From Loripinus fragilis (taxonomy: Eukaryota > Mollusca > Bivalvia > Lucinida > Lucinidae): a stretch of 64,000 nucleotides of DNA. Under the pieces are notes generated by a model. It was given only the letters and a program-made list of their open reading frames with translations, searched no databases and had not been told where the DNA came from. Numbering within the stretch: the first letter of the stretch is position 1; each line of letters begins with the position of its first letter. Positions 23,181 to 36,240 of this stretch are shown here, piece by piece. The stretch is from contig OZ026524.1 of the NCBI GenBank assembly GCA_964019695.1, forward strand, positions 19,151,509 to 19,215,508. Direction: 5' to 3'. The translations under genes and the position numbers were made by a program.

Positions 23181-23219
23181 AGCCTTCGTCTCTGGACACC
23201 ATAAGAGGACAACATAGCT

Positions 23220-24660
23220 ATAAACCCTATTAGGATTAAAAAACAGGCATGCAGACTGTCACATGACATCCAAGTTATATCCCTCCTTTATATAATGCTT
23301 GATAATCACTAAAATTAGGTTTACCAACAATTCGCTTGAATTTATAAACTAAATCAGCATAAAATATAGGTTTTGATATGCCTTGTTGCAGAAGAGATTT
23401 TACCCCAAGGTTGTATCTAACAATTAACTCTGAGTGTCTGTGGTAGAATTAAGAAAATGCTTTTCGAATGTTATGATATCTATAACGTTGTTTTAATAAC
23501 TTAGCAGTTAAAAACAAGTTTCTGTTGCTGAAGTCATCAACATTAGAACATACTCTTGCAAAACGAATAAGCTGAGAAATATATACACCATAGGAAGGGG
23601 AGCGAGGAATATCTCCATCAAGAAATGGGAAATTTACTACTTCAAAATTAAAATCATCCCGTTTATCATAAATTTTAGAAAAAAAACTATGCCATTTGTT
23701 ATTGATAAGTTCAGGTTTAAAAATGGAGCTTCAGTATCAGAAGAATTTGCCTTATTTAACTGAAGTTCAGTAGGATATATCTGACCTACCATTTGTTCCA
23801 AATAAGGATTATCAATATTAAGTAAGTCATCTAAATATATGGAGGTGGAGGTAAAAGCTTCAATAATATCAGTTTGATTTTTGTCTGACATAGACAGCAT
23901 GAAGTCTCTCTCATAACAAAACAAAAACAAATCTGCAACAAGACGAGCACAATTAGTACCCATTGGAATACCTACAAAATGTCTATATAATTTCGAGCTA
24001 AATCTTATAAATATATTTTCCAAAAAATAATGGAGAGCATCACACATTTTCTGACACGACCACACTTTATATCGTATAGTTTGTTCAAAGTAAAAAAGAC
24101 ATTGTTATCACTGTTACAAACCAAATAAAGTGAGCCCTCGCTGTCAAATGTTTGTTCAATTAATTATGTTATTTTTTCTTTGATTAGATTATGAGTCAAT
24201 GTAGTATAGAGAGTAGACAAATCATATTTGGACAAACTTGTGCTAGAAAACCTCTAGACTTCAATTTATTAAGAATTTCACCTGAATTTCTAATAGACCA
24301 AAATAAATTTTATCATTTCTTTCTTAAACTGTTGTGCAATATTTAATGACATGGTTTTTAATCGCAGTAAGGCAAGAAGTCAAAAAAATAGACCTATCAG
24401 TAGTTGTACATGAGCTAGAATTAGCAATAAAAGGCGACTTTTACGGTCGTTTATGAAGTTTAGGTAACCAGTATAACGTAGGAAGCTTGCTATGGTCCTC
24501 ATCAACATACGCCCCAAACCTAGGTGCCATATGGCATCGATGCATATCAACGATAGACGTCTCATCAAGCCTGCCATTCTCATATGTTTTTGCAGTGCTA
24601 AATCTTGCTTTAGGGTGCTTAAAATATAGTACCTTTTTCAAACGACCACAACATTTTTAG
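23220..24660 (-). pseudogene. reverse transcriptase pseudogene (same family, more 5')
   Basis: Pieces in several frames line up in RT order on the minus strand. Near 24,460 is LPTLYWLPKLHKRP. At 23,637-24,065 are VGIPMGTNCARLVADLFLFC, IYLDDLLNID and PTELQLNKANSSDTEAPFLN. Matching C-terminal pieces continue to ~23,230 in a shifted frame. The region between 24,070 and 24,380 has stops and frameshifts. It covers the N-terminal half missing from the 20.3-21.1 kb copy but belongs to a different, older subfamily (NIDNPYLEQM versus NINYVYFDNM). The catalytic YLDD is intact but the gene is dead. Confidence 0.75.
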
Positions 24661-26715
24661 CAGCCTTATCTGCAGCTCCCATGGAATTCCTGGATCCCTT
24701 TCTTCAAATGTCTAAAAGTGAATTTAGGCTTAGGTGGTAGAAGATCTAAATTGTTGCAATAAAAGGAAAATCGCGTGTCATGCAAAATTACCTTTTTTTG
24801 CACTCGAAAGAAATATGGCTGTATTTTTATACTGATAGTCTAAACAGTGCTTGATTTAAAAACACTGTATAGCAATGCGACCAGAATTGCATTTCGTGGA
24901 AAAATGCAATTTTGTATGCCACATAGGATAATAAGTTAAGCAATCTTTCATAGCATAGACATTCTGATGTTTCCTTTATCAAACAGCTAGAGAGTGTGTT
25001 TGGCCTTCAAGAGAACCGTCTCATTTAATTGGTCCATTTAAGTACCCACAGCATATGTTTTGGTTGAAAAATAACAAAAATAGTATTCCATTACTCACTC
25101 TAATCTGGAGGACAGGTATAAGAAGCTGTGTGACTGTCCTATAATGCCATAATACACCACCAAATACATTTAATTGTATGTGCAGTCATTTGTGCACCAA
25201 AATAATCTTTCTAGGGACATGTTTTTTCTGTACAAATACTATGCGATTACAATTCTGCATCTCAGGCGGGGACAGACAGGTTTTTCATGGTGATATGATA
25301 ATGGTTATACGAGCTATTTTATCTTAATTTTACCCAGGAGCGTTAAATGAATATACATGTATTGTTTTAATGACCCTATATCTTAAAGCTGTTTTTAAAT
25401 ACTGAAAATAAACATCATTTAAACCTTGATAAATTTCATTTATGTGTTGACTTTTTCTTAAGTTTTTCATAGTATTTAACTACGAACCAGCTGGCATGGA
25501 CTATATTACTATGTATAAAATTATCGTGGTTTCATATTTTACTTCTAGTTTGTCATAGAAAATAAACCAAAATTGACTTAAATCATGCCCCAAATGTTTG
25601 GCTAACTGTTTACAGTGTTTAAACGCATACAATTTTAAATTTGGTTATCTATGTACAAAAAAATGCAATTCAGGCAACCTCAGCTGGAGGATTAAAGTGA
25701 ATATTTAAGCATGCAATTTTTCACGAGATATGCCTCCAAGCAATTTATAATTAATTATCAATTACATGTTCAGGCAATAAATGCAGTTTTAATGACATTT
25801 GAAGCAAAAAAATATATAAATTTAATTTCAAAATAGGGGTGCCCTTATCTACATGCTTTGAAAACCAACAAGCAGTATTCTAAGCTGTCCCCCACTGCTT
25901 CTGAGCTCAACGCTGATGTTGTTATATGATATAAACTCAATATTTTTCAATCCTAAACTATTTTTATAGACATATATGACATTTTGAACAATAACATTTT
26001 GACATGTTCTTGCTGGCCTTCCGTAGAAAGTTGACTGCTCTGGCGTTATGCAAGTCGATTGAGTCTGCTATACAGTGGATTCAGATACACCATAGAACTA
26101 CCTTTGCAACCACGCAAAATCAAGCTGTATACCTTCCGGGTGCAAGGGTTAGTATTTTTCCTACCTTGGTTCCCCGATTATATGACATTTTTGTTTATTT
26201 TTAATTTCAGTCTGCAAAATTATTAGTTTCATTCTCTTTAACTCTTTGCCTGTTATCGGAGAATTTGGCCGACAGTTTGGCACTGGTCAGGCACGAAATC
26301 TTATTGGGATTGAATTTGATCCAAGCTTTTGATACTCTGTTGCCATTCTTGAAAGAATTTATGTAAAATAAATGGTAATGTTAATAAATGTTAATAAGAA
26401 TCTGCAGGGGTCAAAGCTTTGTTAAAAATTACTCCGCACGTAAAGAGCTTCTAAAACAAATGCTGCAGCTGTGACTGTTGTTTTAAATCTGACAGTAGCG
26501 TTCGATAAACTTATTGCTGCTGATTGTTGTTATTAAAATATGAGTGGGTCATTAAAGGCTAATGCGTAAAGGTCAAATTCTCTGTAGTTTACTAATCCTG
26601 ATATATCTTAGCCAAGGTGTTTAAAACGTAGACTTGCTATCTAGATGTGCCAGACAGTTTCTAACTTTTACTGAAAATATAAGACTATTATTTATCAGAC
26701 TAGTAGCTAGTCTAT
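24661..26715. other. no recognisable feature
   Basis: 2 kb of AT-rich DNA. The frame at 26,004-26,204 is not protein-like, and no repeats or tRNA boxes were found. Confidence 0.45.
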
Positions 26716-26930
26716 GAACATGATTATTTTAGGAATTAGGTCAAAGGTCAAAGTCACATTGACCACAAAATGGTACGCGACACTCTGTCAACCTGAGATG
26801 CATCCACACACAAAATTTGGCATTCCTACCGCAAATAATAGAGGAGATATGCGCCTGACACGATGGACGGACAGTGTGATTCCTGTTTGCCCCCCCCCCC
26901 CCCCAAGTCCCTTTGGGGTATAAAATATAT
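26716..26930 (+). repeat. 'aggtcaaaggtcaaagtcac' dispersed repeat with poly-C
   Basis: 'aaaggtcaaagtcacattga' followed by 'acgatggacggacag' and a poly-C run at about 26,889-26,904. This wording is commonplace in bivalve intergenic DNA. Frames across it are spurious. Confidence 0.45.
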
Positions 26931-26984
26931 TTTTACAAAAACGTGGGTACTGTACAAGGAATCAACACTCTCCCTGTTTTATGT

Positions 26985-27130
26985 TACCTGGTTACAAAAT
27001 GCGTTAAGGGGTAACAGATTGCGTAGTGACTGTAACGCATTTTGCCACCGGTAAACAAAATGCGTTACAATGGACCTGCAATGTGTAACCCATTTAACTG
27101 ATTTTGCTGCCGGGTAACCAAATGGATTTG
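26985..27130. repeat. local cluster of GTAACGCATTTTG inverted and direct motifs
   Basis: 'gttacaaaatgcgtta', 'gtaacgcattttgccaccgg', 'aacaaaatgcgttac' and 'attttgctgccgggtaacc' alternate in both orientations within ~140 bp. They can form one or two short hairpins. Confidence 0.5.
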
Positions 27131-27754
27131 GGCAACAAATTCGGTGCTTACAAAGTTCACCTCCACATTAATAGTGCTTTACTTGACATATTTACCTTGA
27201 ATTGTTTCGTTTTGTCAGAATTCAAAATCCAAAGTTGTGCGTCCCCCCTTCCTTTAAAATTAAAGGTAAAGTATCTTCTTGCGTAAGGCCAGGACGCTAT
27301 TTCTAAATTCAAATTCAAAGCATCTTGTACTTTGCCAGCTGAAAAAAAAAACAACGAAAAACAAAATAATAATTTATCTTCTCGTTAATATGCTATTCAG
27401 TGATAAGTTTATTTTGCCAATTGGTCTTAGGCAAAATATATTGAAAAAAATGGTTTCATCGTTTTCACAATCCATTAGTTATTAACAACATTGATTGCTT
27501 GCAATTATAGAATGAAACTAAACATACTTTGCACTACCTTACATCAAAGTGTGTTATATCACAGAACGATGCAATGCCGTATCTAGGTTGATATTGTATA
27601 GATATTGTGGAAAGTTTACAAATAATATTTTTCACTAATATCAAAAAAACAGATAGGTCAATGCAATGTAAAGATTATTGGACATCTATTTTAACGTTCG
27701 TAACATATGTTGATATTACATGTATATGCTGTATATGGAACAAAGTGAGAAAGA
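27131..27754. other. no recognisable feature
   Basis: Short frames only, AT-rich, nothing family-like. Confidence 0.4.
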
Positions 27755-28125
27755 AGGCAAAGGTCAGGAATCGATACAATCAAGTACCATACATGACCCA
27801 GGACAGGTTATGGGCAAGTGTCAAAAACGTAAGAAAACATCACATATAAGAGAGCCAAGAAGTCGGCCTTTTCCAAACAGGTGACATCAAGGCTTCTAGA
27901 ATCAGCCATGGCTGTATGACAAGAACAACTGAAAATAACAAATAAGATCCACAAACATAGCAACGCCTTGGGACAGTTATTAAAAACATACTGGAGGGCT
28001 TAAACTAGTATCACGCTTAATCTATCAAATTTATATGGATCAAATATCAAATCTATATGGATCAAAACATATAGATTTTTGGTTTGCATGAACGATCCCT
28101 AACTTATCCATGATTCACCTGATTC
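27755..28125 (-). repeat. RT-family 3' tail
   Basis: 'ggtcaggaatcgatacaatc', 'aagtaccatacatgacccag', 'ctggagggcttaaactagta' and 'tttggtttgcatgaacgatc' in tail order. It has a small internal repeat (atggatcaaa twice near 28,035-28,070). Confidence 0.65.
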
Positions 28126-28199
28126 ATTTCAAATTGAGAAACAAGAAGGTAGGCCAATGTAATTTACAGACAATTCAATAATCAGGTTTTATACTATAT

Positions 28200-28620
28200 G
28201 GCCATGACACATTAAACACTTCTATACATTCCAAGTCACTATCATTCAAAATAATTGTTGGAAATCCTATTTTTAGTGATTATTTCACAAGGATAATCAA
28301 ATTTGTAATATTTTGGATATAACATGATTATCATGCGACAGTCTGCATGCCTGCAAGCCCAATCACGGTTTATAGCTACTGTTTTCTCTTTAATTGCACA
28401 TCAGGCCTCAGACTCAATGAGGGCTCTGAAGTAAATCTTACATTGGCTGGTTATTGCGAAACTTTGGCTTGGTCAACCATGACTGAACTTGAGGTTTGTT
28501 TCATCTCAAACTATCTGTGGGTCATGCGCCCTTTCTTTATTCCAATATAGTGTGTTCAAAAGATTAGATTGTTCGTCTGTGATGATGCATTGCAATCGTT
28601 AGAAAGTCTCATGCGAGCCA
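28200..28620 (+). pseudogene. RT C-terminus remnant, plus strand
   Basis: 'gtctgcatgcctgcaagccc' onward reads SPITVYSYCFLFNCTSG on the plus strand, matching the RT ending NPITVGNFAFLFNCTPVG. It is followed by a tail with 'tgtgatgatgcattgcaatc' that resembles the tail of the 2,770 remnant. It belongs to the subfamily of 23,220-24,660 ('gcatgcagactgtc' is shared there). Confidence 0.65.
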
Positions 28621-28911
28621 AATCAGTTAAAACGCTATATATGTCTTATTAATGCCTATAGTAAGAGCACTAATGAGTCGTCAACGAACAGCCAGGCTAA
28701 GCTATAATTTAACACACTGCTTAATTGTGAGACTGCATCTGTTGCTATTTATAGTTCTCATTTTTTACAGATAGTGAATATTTTAATTTGGTAGTATGGT
28801 TTATATCCAACATGTATGCATATCACATTTCTACTGCTGCAACAAGAAGATAAAATATTTATGACTTGACCTCAAGCTTTGTCAGTATCAGCTGAATACA
28901 TGGATTAAAGT

Positions 28912-29640
28912 AATTAAGGGTGCAAAAATCAGGAATCGATACAATCAAGTACCACACCTGACCCAGGATACCAATGGGAAAGTGACAAACCCACAGTTAG
29001 ACACCAAAAACGAGAGCCAAGAGGTCAGCCCTTTCCAAGCAGGTGACCACAAAGCATATACAAACGGACGCGCACAAAGACATAGCAAACACAAGACAGA
29101 ACAATAACATAAAAGATCCACAAAAGACATACCGCCTTGGAACGGTCAGTAAAATATTTTACTGGATGGCTTAAACCGGTTTAACGGCGCCAACCTCACC
29201 CTTAATTCAGATGTGGATCAAGAAACATAGATATTTGGTTTGCATGAAAGACCCATAACTTATCAATGCATCATCTCCAAAAACATATAAATCAGGATAT
29301 AACAAGGAGATAAAGCAAAGATAAGGTCTCAACCGTAAATAAAACTGAATACCGGAGCAAAAGAAATCCAACAAGTAAACCCCAGTGGGCCTGACAAACA
29401 GCCTACGCATCAGGCCACTACCATCTCATCAATAGATACGTCTTTAAGTCGGAACCATCATAGAGTCTGAAGTCCGACCCACCAGCGTGCAATTAAAGAG
29501 GAAAGCAAAGTTGCCAAACGTGATTTGGTTGACCACCAAGCATGCAGTCTGTTGAAATACATTAATGTTATAGCCAATCATTTTTATAATGTTAACTTCC
29601 TTAATGAACTCTGTGATGATGCATTGCAATTGTTAAACCT
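28912..29640 (-). pseudogene. 5'-truncated RT retroelement: last ~60 codons plus tail
   Basis: 29,444-29,629 encodes MIGYNINVFQQTACLVVNQI and ends GRTSDSMMVPT, as in the 20,279 fragment. 28,912-29,443 is the complete 3' tail, nearly base-for-base like 19,748-20,278. Upstream homology stops near 29,600, so this is a truncated insertion of the same recent subfamily. Confidence 0.8.
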
Positions 29641-30680
29641 GCATTGACCTTACGATTGCAAAACAATATATCATGTTCTCCTGTTTCTATCTGGTTTAAA
29701 AGGTTCTGAAAGGAAGTGATTTGCTTATTAGCATTATTAGTAAGCATACTACACCAGTGGAAAAATCATTTCCCTGCACTGACCCTCGTAGAAAATATGA
29801 CGAACAGAAGATTAACCATGAACTGTAAACACCTAATTTGCATAGATGACCTTGGTTTGATCTTACTACAGCCAATGGTGGTTCCTCAAACTGATTCTGA
29901 GGGGGCACAAAATGACATATTTATGATCTCAGATTCACTTTTTGCTAACTTTCTCATAATTTTTCATGAAACAAAGACTTTAATGAGGGCGTTCTCCAAT
30001 GGGATTCCGCATGTACAAACAGTTAGGTATCTGTAAACAAAATTAAAGTTTCCAGTTGGTTTAAAATGCATTTCATTAAAATTTTATTAGCAATGAACGC
30101 ATAATATACATGCAAATATTATGCAAAATAAATCATTACATCATTAATTTATATTTGAAAGAAATATGGAATTAGAAAATATTGTTCGTTTTCATACAAA
30201 TTATCTGGGGCTATCCTTTATTATGATGTCAGTCGTCTAAGCCAATAGAAAACTCCGTTTAGCTTTGTATTTGTTTTAGTGACTTTTAAATTACCAGATG
30301 AGATATAGACATTTACTCCTTGTATAGCATAGAATTTAGCAGACAACATTTAGAAGCATTTTTTTCTTATTTCTCAGAAAAAAGGCTTGATTAACATGTG
30401 AATGATCTGAAAAGTGATATGTCAAGCCATAAATTATCTTTTCTTAAAGAAATGATATATAAAAGTATGTCATTTGCCCAAACATTTCTGTGGAACTTAA
30501 TAGGTTAATAGAATATTTCATCTTCTTCAAATTCAACCATTTCGTGGACTTAAATCCTGAATTTTGTGACAAAAGAAATTATATTACACTTATGCTAGAT
30601 GGCTTGTAGACTAAATGATATTTGTGTTTTAAAAAGACAGAGTCTAGGGCGAAAATTCGGTAACTGTATAATGCATTTAG
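29641..30680. other. no recognisable feature
   Basis: A 106-codon plus-strand frame at 29,716-30,036 has no family resemblance and overlaps an opposite frame. The rest is AT-rich. Confidence 0.4.
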
Positions 30681-30845
30681 CCCCCCCCCCCCCCCCCCCG
30701 GTGGATTATTTAGCTGTTGTCCGTTATAAGGCGTTGGTTCTGTTGTTGTTGTTGATTCGTTGTTAATTTTTGCCTCCATTGTTTGTGGGGGGTTCTGTAT
30801 TTGGTCCTAAATGTGTTATTTAATTTTTTGCGTCCTTTAATTTTT

Positions 30846-30890
<45 letters not shown>

Positions 30891-31060
30891 AGTTGCTTTA
30901 CTTTAACTGTCTTCCTGATGTCTTTTTACATTAAGCGTTTCGCAAGTCTTCCTCACGGTGTCCTGGGTTAGTTTGCAGTAAGTGATTATGGTTTGTGTGT
31001 TACTTTACGTCTCAACCAACAGCTATGGTCATGTTGGGATGGGTAATTCACCTATGAACA
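30681..31060 (+). repeat. dispersed GTTGTTGTT-type repeat, copy 3, with poly-C and (GA)n
   Basis: A poly-C run at 30,681-30,699, 'ggttctgttgttgttgttga', a (GA)n tract at about 30,849-30,889, then 'gctagttgctttactttaac'. The block order matches 10,185-10,505, where 'gagagctggttgctttactt' sits at the (GA)n position, so the microsatellite grew from a short 'gagag' in the repeat. Confidence 0.6.
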
Positions 31061-31129
31061 TTTTTTTTCTGGGCAAGCTTGACTAAGAGAATAACTAGTT
31101 ATTTGTGCACATATTTCGTTTGTTACGGA

Positions 31130-31290
31130 CACATTCCACCTTGAATCAGAGGAAGGGAGGAGAATGGCCATATATATAATTTCATGGTCAATCTCCACGA
31201 AAGTATTGGACCAGGCCGGGATCAAACTTGCAACCCCTGGATCTGCGGTCAGACACGAAACCGACTGCGCTACGCACCCTGGCGTGTATG
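31130..31290 (-). repeat. tRNA-like SINE head
   Basis: Minus-strand box A 'gtagcgcagtcggtt' and box B 'agtttgatcccggc' with acceptor-like ends. Degenerate elsewhere, so not a functional tRNA. Confidence 0.6.
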
Positions 31291-31917
31291 ATTATTGCAA
31301 TTTCTTGGTCATTCTCATTTGCTGTTTTTGCTTGAGATACCAATGCAAAAAATTATAATAACCCCTTACCAACTTTTTGAAATAGCTTCTGCATTACCGT
31401 TGGTAAAAACTTAAACCATATTTCACTTTTGATGAACAAAAAATAAACAAATATTTGCCTAATTATTTGTAATGATGGTATTGGATATTAAACATTATTA
31501 ACGTGTTTTGAATCATTTTTGTTGTATAGAACTCAAGCAGTGTCTCTCCTAATCATATACCTTAAACAAGTTTTCAAATTGATATAATTTCACAATATTA
31601 AATCAACAATCACCAATGGTGATCAAGATAAATTTTTTTGCTACATTTCAAACAAATCGATCAATTAAGTTTAAAATCAGCAGCATCATTCAGAGCATGG
31701 AAACGCTTACTATATAAATAGATTATCACATTAACCAGACAAACAGAGAAGAATTGCTGCATTATGTCGATATCATTTTTTAGTAATATTGTTGATATTG
31801 ATAATTTCGTTTCTACTATTTTTTAATTTAACTTCAGTTTTATGATTTTGGTACTTTTCTGCCTACACACAAAGTCACCTAAATGTCGAAACAATGATTA
31901 TTCTAAACCTCAACATA

Positions 31918-32015
31918 GAACTGGCGAAATAGCTCAAGTGGGTACACGTTAGCTTATCAAACAGAGTGTCCTGAAATCGATTTCCGGAATTTTGAATTTT
32001 TCTTTGTTCTTTTTT
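31918..32015 (+). repeat. tRNA-like SINE head with T-rich tail
   Basis: Box A 'aatagctcaagtgggta' and box B 'gaaatcgatttcc' at tRNA spacing, followed directly by 'tttttctttgttcttttttc'. Confidence 0.55.
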
Positions 32016-32189
32016 CTTTTTGTTACATGCCAGTAGCAATATTTTTTCAGAAAAAAATACGAATTTTTTACGCTAAGAATTCTCATTTATTTCTACTCTG
32101 ATAGACTGTTTTCAACATTTATATAAATAAATATATTACCATATTAACTGGGCAAATGGCGAAGGTTTACTGTTATATTTCGACACCAA

Positions 32190-32500
32190 AGTAAGGAAGG
32201 GTGCAAAGATCAGGAATCAATACAATCAAGCACCACACCTGACCCAGGATACCAATGGGAAAGTTACAAACTCACAGTTCGACGCCACAAACAAGAGCAA
32301 ATAGGTCAAACCTTTCCCAGCAGGTGACCACAAGGCACATTTAAACAGACGCGCACAGAGGCATAGCAAACACAAGACAGAAAAAACCCATAAAAGATCC
32401 ACAAAAAGAAGTACCGCCTTGGAACAGTCACTAAAATATGTACTGGAGGGCTTAAACCAGTTTCACGGCGCCAACCTCGCCCTTAATTCTGATATGGACC
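32190..32500 (-). repeat. RT-family 3' tail, first of two adjacent copies
   Basis: 'caaagatcaggaatcaatac', 'cagcaggtgaccacaaggca' and 'accgccttggaacagtcact', up to 'ttaattctgatatggacc'. Confidence 0.7.
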
Positions 32501-32845
32501 AGTTTACATTTGGGAAAGTGACAAAACACAACAAAAATAATAGCCAAGAGGTCAGCCCTTTCTTATAAGGTGACCACAAGGCTACAAGGAACTGACACGA
32601 CAGTATGACACACACAAACATGAAGCATAATTAACAAAAACGTTCCACAAAAGAAGCACCGTCTTGGAACGAACGGTCAGTTCAAAAATACTTTTACTGG
32701 AGGGTTTCACAACGCCAACCTCACCGTTAATTCAGATGTGGATCAAGACACATGGATATTTGGTTTGCATGGAAGACCCCCAACTTATCAATGCATCATC
32801 TCCTACAACATATAAATCAAGATATAAATAGGAATTAAAGCAAAG
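32501..32845 (-). repeat. RT-family 3' tail, second copy
   Basis: Restarts inside the tail at 'catttgggaaagtgacaaaa' and runs through 'gtcttggaacgaacggtcag' to 'caacttatcaatgcatcatc'. The junction suggests an insertion of one tail into another, or a tandem duplication. Confidence 0.65.
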
Positions 32846-35800
32846 ACTTGAAAATATTGTTGTTATTGGTAGCTTTGATTTGAATATTTTTCAATTTAAA
32901 AAAGAGTTTGGGATTGTCAGACTTTTCGCCGGTTTCCTACATTTTGTGTTCTCCCAATATCATTGCAAGATTGGTTTTGTATGTTGTTGTTAATGACAGG
33001 TCACACAGAACAGTGTATTTGATAAGAAATATCCTAGTACGATACATATGGTACATTTGTACTCCACAAACATATTTATACGCAATAAAGCGCAAACGAT
33101 TAAGATCAACCTTTTTCTTCCACTGTGATGAACCACATAAGCATAATTTCTTAAGTATATTCTGCGTTCCTGCACAATGAGTAATGACTTAGCGTGAAAT
33201 GGGTCTAATCACAATTTCCATTCTGACGTTATAATGACGTCAGTGTATTTCAACAATTGGCGTCACAAATTTCTGTGAACGAGACGTATAAACAGAAAGG
33301 TTTCCATGGGCTCATTTTGATTTTGGGTGGGACTGAATCGGTGTTTAAATTATATTTCAAACACGTTGCTTCGTTTCATGCTTAACTAAACACCTATGGT
33401 CTGTACAAACTACTATTGCATATAGACATACCTGCAGGGTGTTTTTGTTTAACTTCAGATGAGTTAATATGTTAATGTTGCTATGTCATAATAAGATGTA
33501 AGTGCAAAGCAGATGACGCAAATTCATGTTAAGGTCTTATTCAATTCTTAGTGAACAACTGCAAGCAAACACAATGCTACACAGAACAAATTGAGTTATA
33601 AACTTACTTCCATTTGCGCCATCTGATGGAATAGCTGTTGTTATCTCAAAGTTCGAGAATTGGTTGTCCAAGGCTGGTGTTTTGTAATAGTGAAGGCAAT
33701 CTGCAACTATAGTACAAACTCTTTATACTGACACTCTTTATAACAGCTAATTCCTTACAACATGGGAATTTTATCAAATGTTTCAATTAAGCTTGCATTT
33801 GGGTTCATTATAATATAAATTCAGTTTAGCGTCAAGTTATTTGGGACAAACACTGTTTTTGTTAAGAGGGTTGACTGAATTCAGAAATAAGCTCTTAGCT
33901 TTCATTCCAATCCTATAGATTGCTATTGTATGTATATATGTCTTGCATGTCAATTTAAAAAAGAGAAATAAAATATGTTTAAACCAATTCAGAAATATGT
34001 TATTGTATTTATTTGGACATAAAAAATGAAGAATATACGGGACCTGTTTCATGTTCATTTGAACAGATTTGAATTTCACTTTTTGCGGTTACTTATACAT
34101 AAAACAAACAAATTTGGTTTATTCATGCATAACGGACGTGTCCCTGGTATTGCTAAATAGACAAGATGGCAATTTAAAGCATAGCTATATCATGGTGGCC
34201 CTTAATACATCCCCAACCCCTTTTAACTGATTTTAAGAGCTAAAACAGGTGTATCTTCTAATAAAATCCGAATTTAAGTGTGAAATTTACTTTTAACTTT
34301 GGAGGCACACTCAGTATATTATTAAAATGAGAAACAGCCTATGTGTGCCTGTGTTTGCTTGGAAACTGGGCTTAATAAGTTCTTCCATACAAGTGCCCAA
34401 ATGGGTATCTCATGTATAAAATGAGTCTTGAGGGAAGTTTGAAAAGCAAATTCTCAAAACTCACAGCTCACTCAATTTCTTAGATATTTTAAGTATTTAT
34501 TACCGATAAAACTGATCACCAAATATTGCATTTGAGTATTTTGCGTACAATTTAGTGTTGCTATGGAAACTGTAAACCCTAAAGTTTAATATTCAAGTCG
34601 CTTCCAAACATTGCTCGAGAAAGATTTAGTGCATTCAGTTTCAGACAGCATTTTAAATGTTTAAAATTTTGCTACTCATCTTCAGAGACTGTTTAAAACC
34701 AGAAAATAAAAAAAAAATAAAGAACTATTTTCTTGATGACTGCGTACTCCCTGAGTTCAGATAACCCGTGGAAATCAATTATTACCCAATATAACGAGAA
34801 CTAAATGAGCAACAGCATTTTCAGATTTGTTCAAATAAACATGAATCATCTTTTGTATAAGTATACCAGCGTTGTGGAATCCTACTTAAAGATGAAGCAC
34901 ATACTACAAAACGATTTACCGTTTACTGGGAGATCAGCTGAGACCTCGCCACGAGTTATAAAACTCTTTTCATGCTCACCTAAACTGAGCACAAAATTCC
35001 AACTGCTCATAATTACTACAATACTGACAAAATAAAGAAGTTTATTGCTTTAAGTCTCTGATACATTGCATGATGTATTTACAATGCTAATAAATGTTAA
35101 AATGCCAACAAATATTGGCATTTTAATATCTATGAACAGGATCAAGTTCGTGCTCAGCTAAGTTGAGTATGAAAACAGTTTTATAATCTCTGGGGCTGTT
35201 TTTCTTTATAGTTCTCCTGGCATGATTGGTAGGCTATATTTTACTTCCTTGCCATACTCAGTTAAGCTACTTTAAAGAGGACAGTCACCTCGCCTTTAAC
35301 GTCACGATTTTATTATGTGTTATCTTGACAAATATTGCAAACTTAAATGAGATAGTTATGAAAACAGACAGTCTGGCCAGGAAATACCACAGTGACAAAT
35401 TATATACTAGCCAATGGCTTGGGGGAAGAGCCACCAAACACAGACAAAAACAACGATACAATTAAATTGGTATGATATATTTGAAACATGTCTCTTCAGT
35501 AATCTGATTGCAAAACAAGAATGGACGCAACGAACTATATCACAAACATAAAACCCTAACACATAATGTGAGCAACATAAAACTATTTAACAACAAATAT
35601 AATGAAGAATGCACGCCTTATTACAAATTAATTAATCCAAGCAACCAGCCCCTCCTTTAGAAAAGGAAAAGAAAATGTGCTAGAAAAGACAATAGTGAAC
35701 ATATACATTTAAAGGACCATTCCTTTCATAACATACATTGTTCAGCCAATCTGAATACATTTCAGAAAGATCGATATATGCCATATTCAATGACCAGATA

Positions 35801-36240
35801 CTGTCGCTAAAGAGTTGATACTGTGTTAAGGAATACTTGATAACATTTTGTATCCTATCTTACCCGGAAAACTGGTTAAGAGCAAAGCAGAGACGTAGAG
35901 ACCAAATACCATATTATAGAACATATAGATCCTCGACGATGTACAGCACTCTAGAAAAAATAAAACAAAACGTAGAACAGAAAACGGTTACAATTATAAA
36001 TAAAAAGTCCAAGATCAATTAAAGTGATGTGTAATAGCCTCTTGGACGTTGTGCATTCGCGGGTATGACGCGAACATCTCGAAATATAAAACATTAAGAC
36101 ACATGATTTGTTGATATTACAAGTGAATGTCTACTCACCATTCAAGGTTTTTAAACCTTTTTTAATTTCTAAAAAATATGATCAAATTGGTTTAAACGAT
36201 ACTTTAAATGATACTTTAATGTTCATGATCAATACCCTAA
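32846..36240. other. 3.4 kb without a recognisable gene
   Basis: AT-rich. It holds one perfect TGACGTCA at 33,235-33,242 and 'atgccaacaaatattggcat', a short palindrome at ~35,102. Frames of 60-90 codons are not protein-like. Confidence 0.4.
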
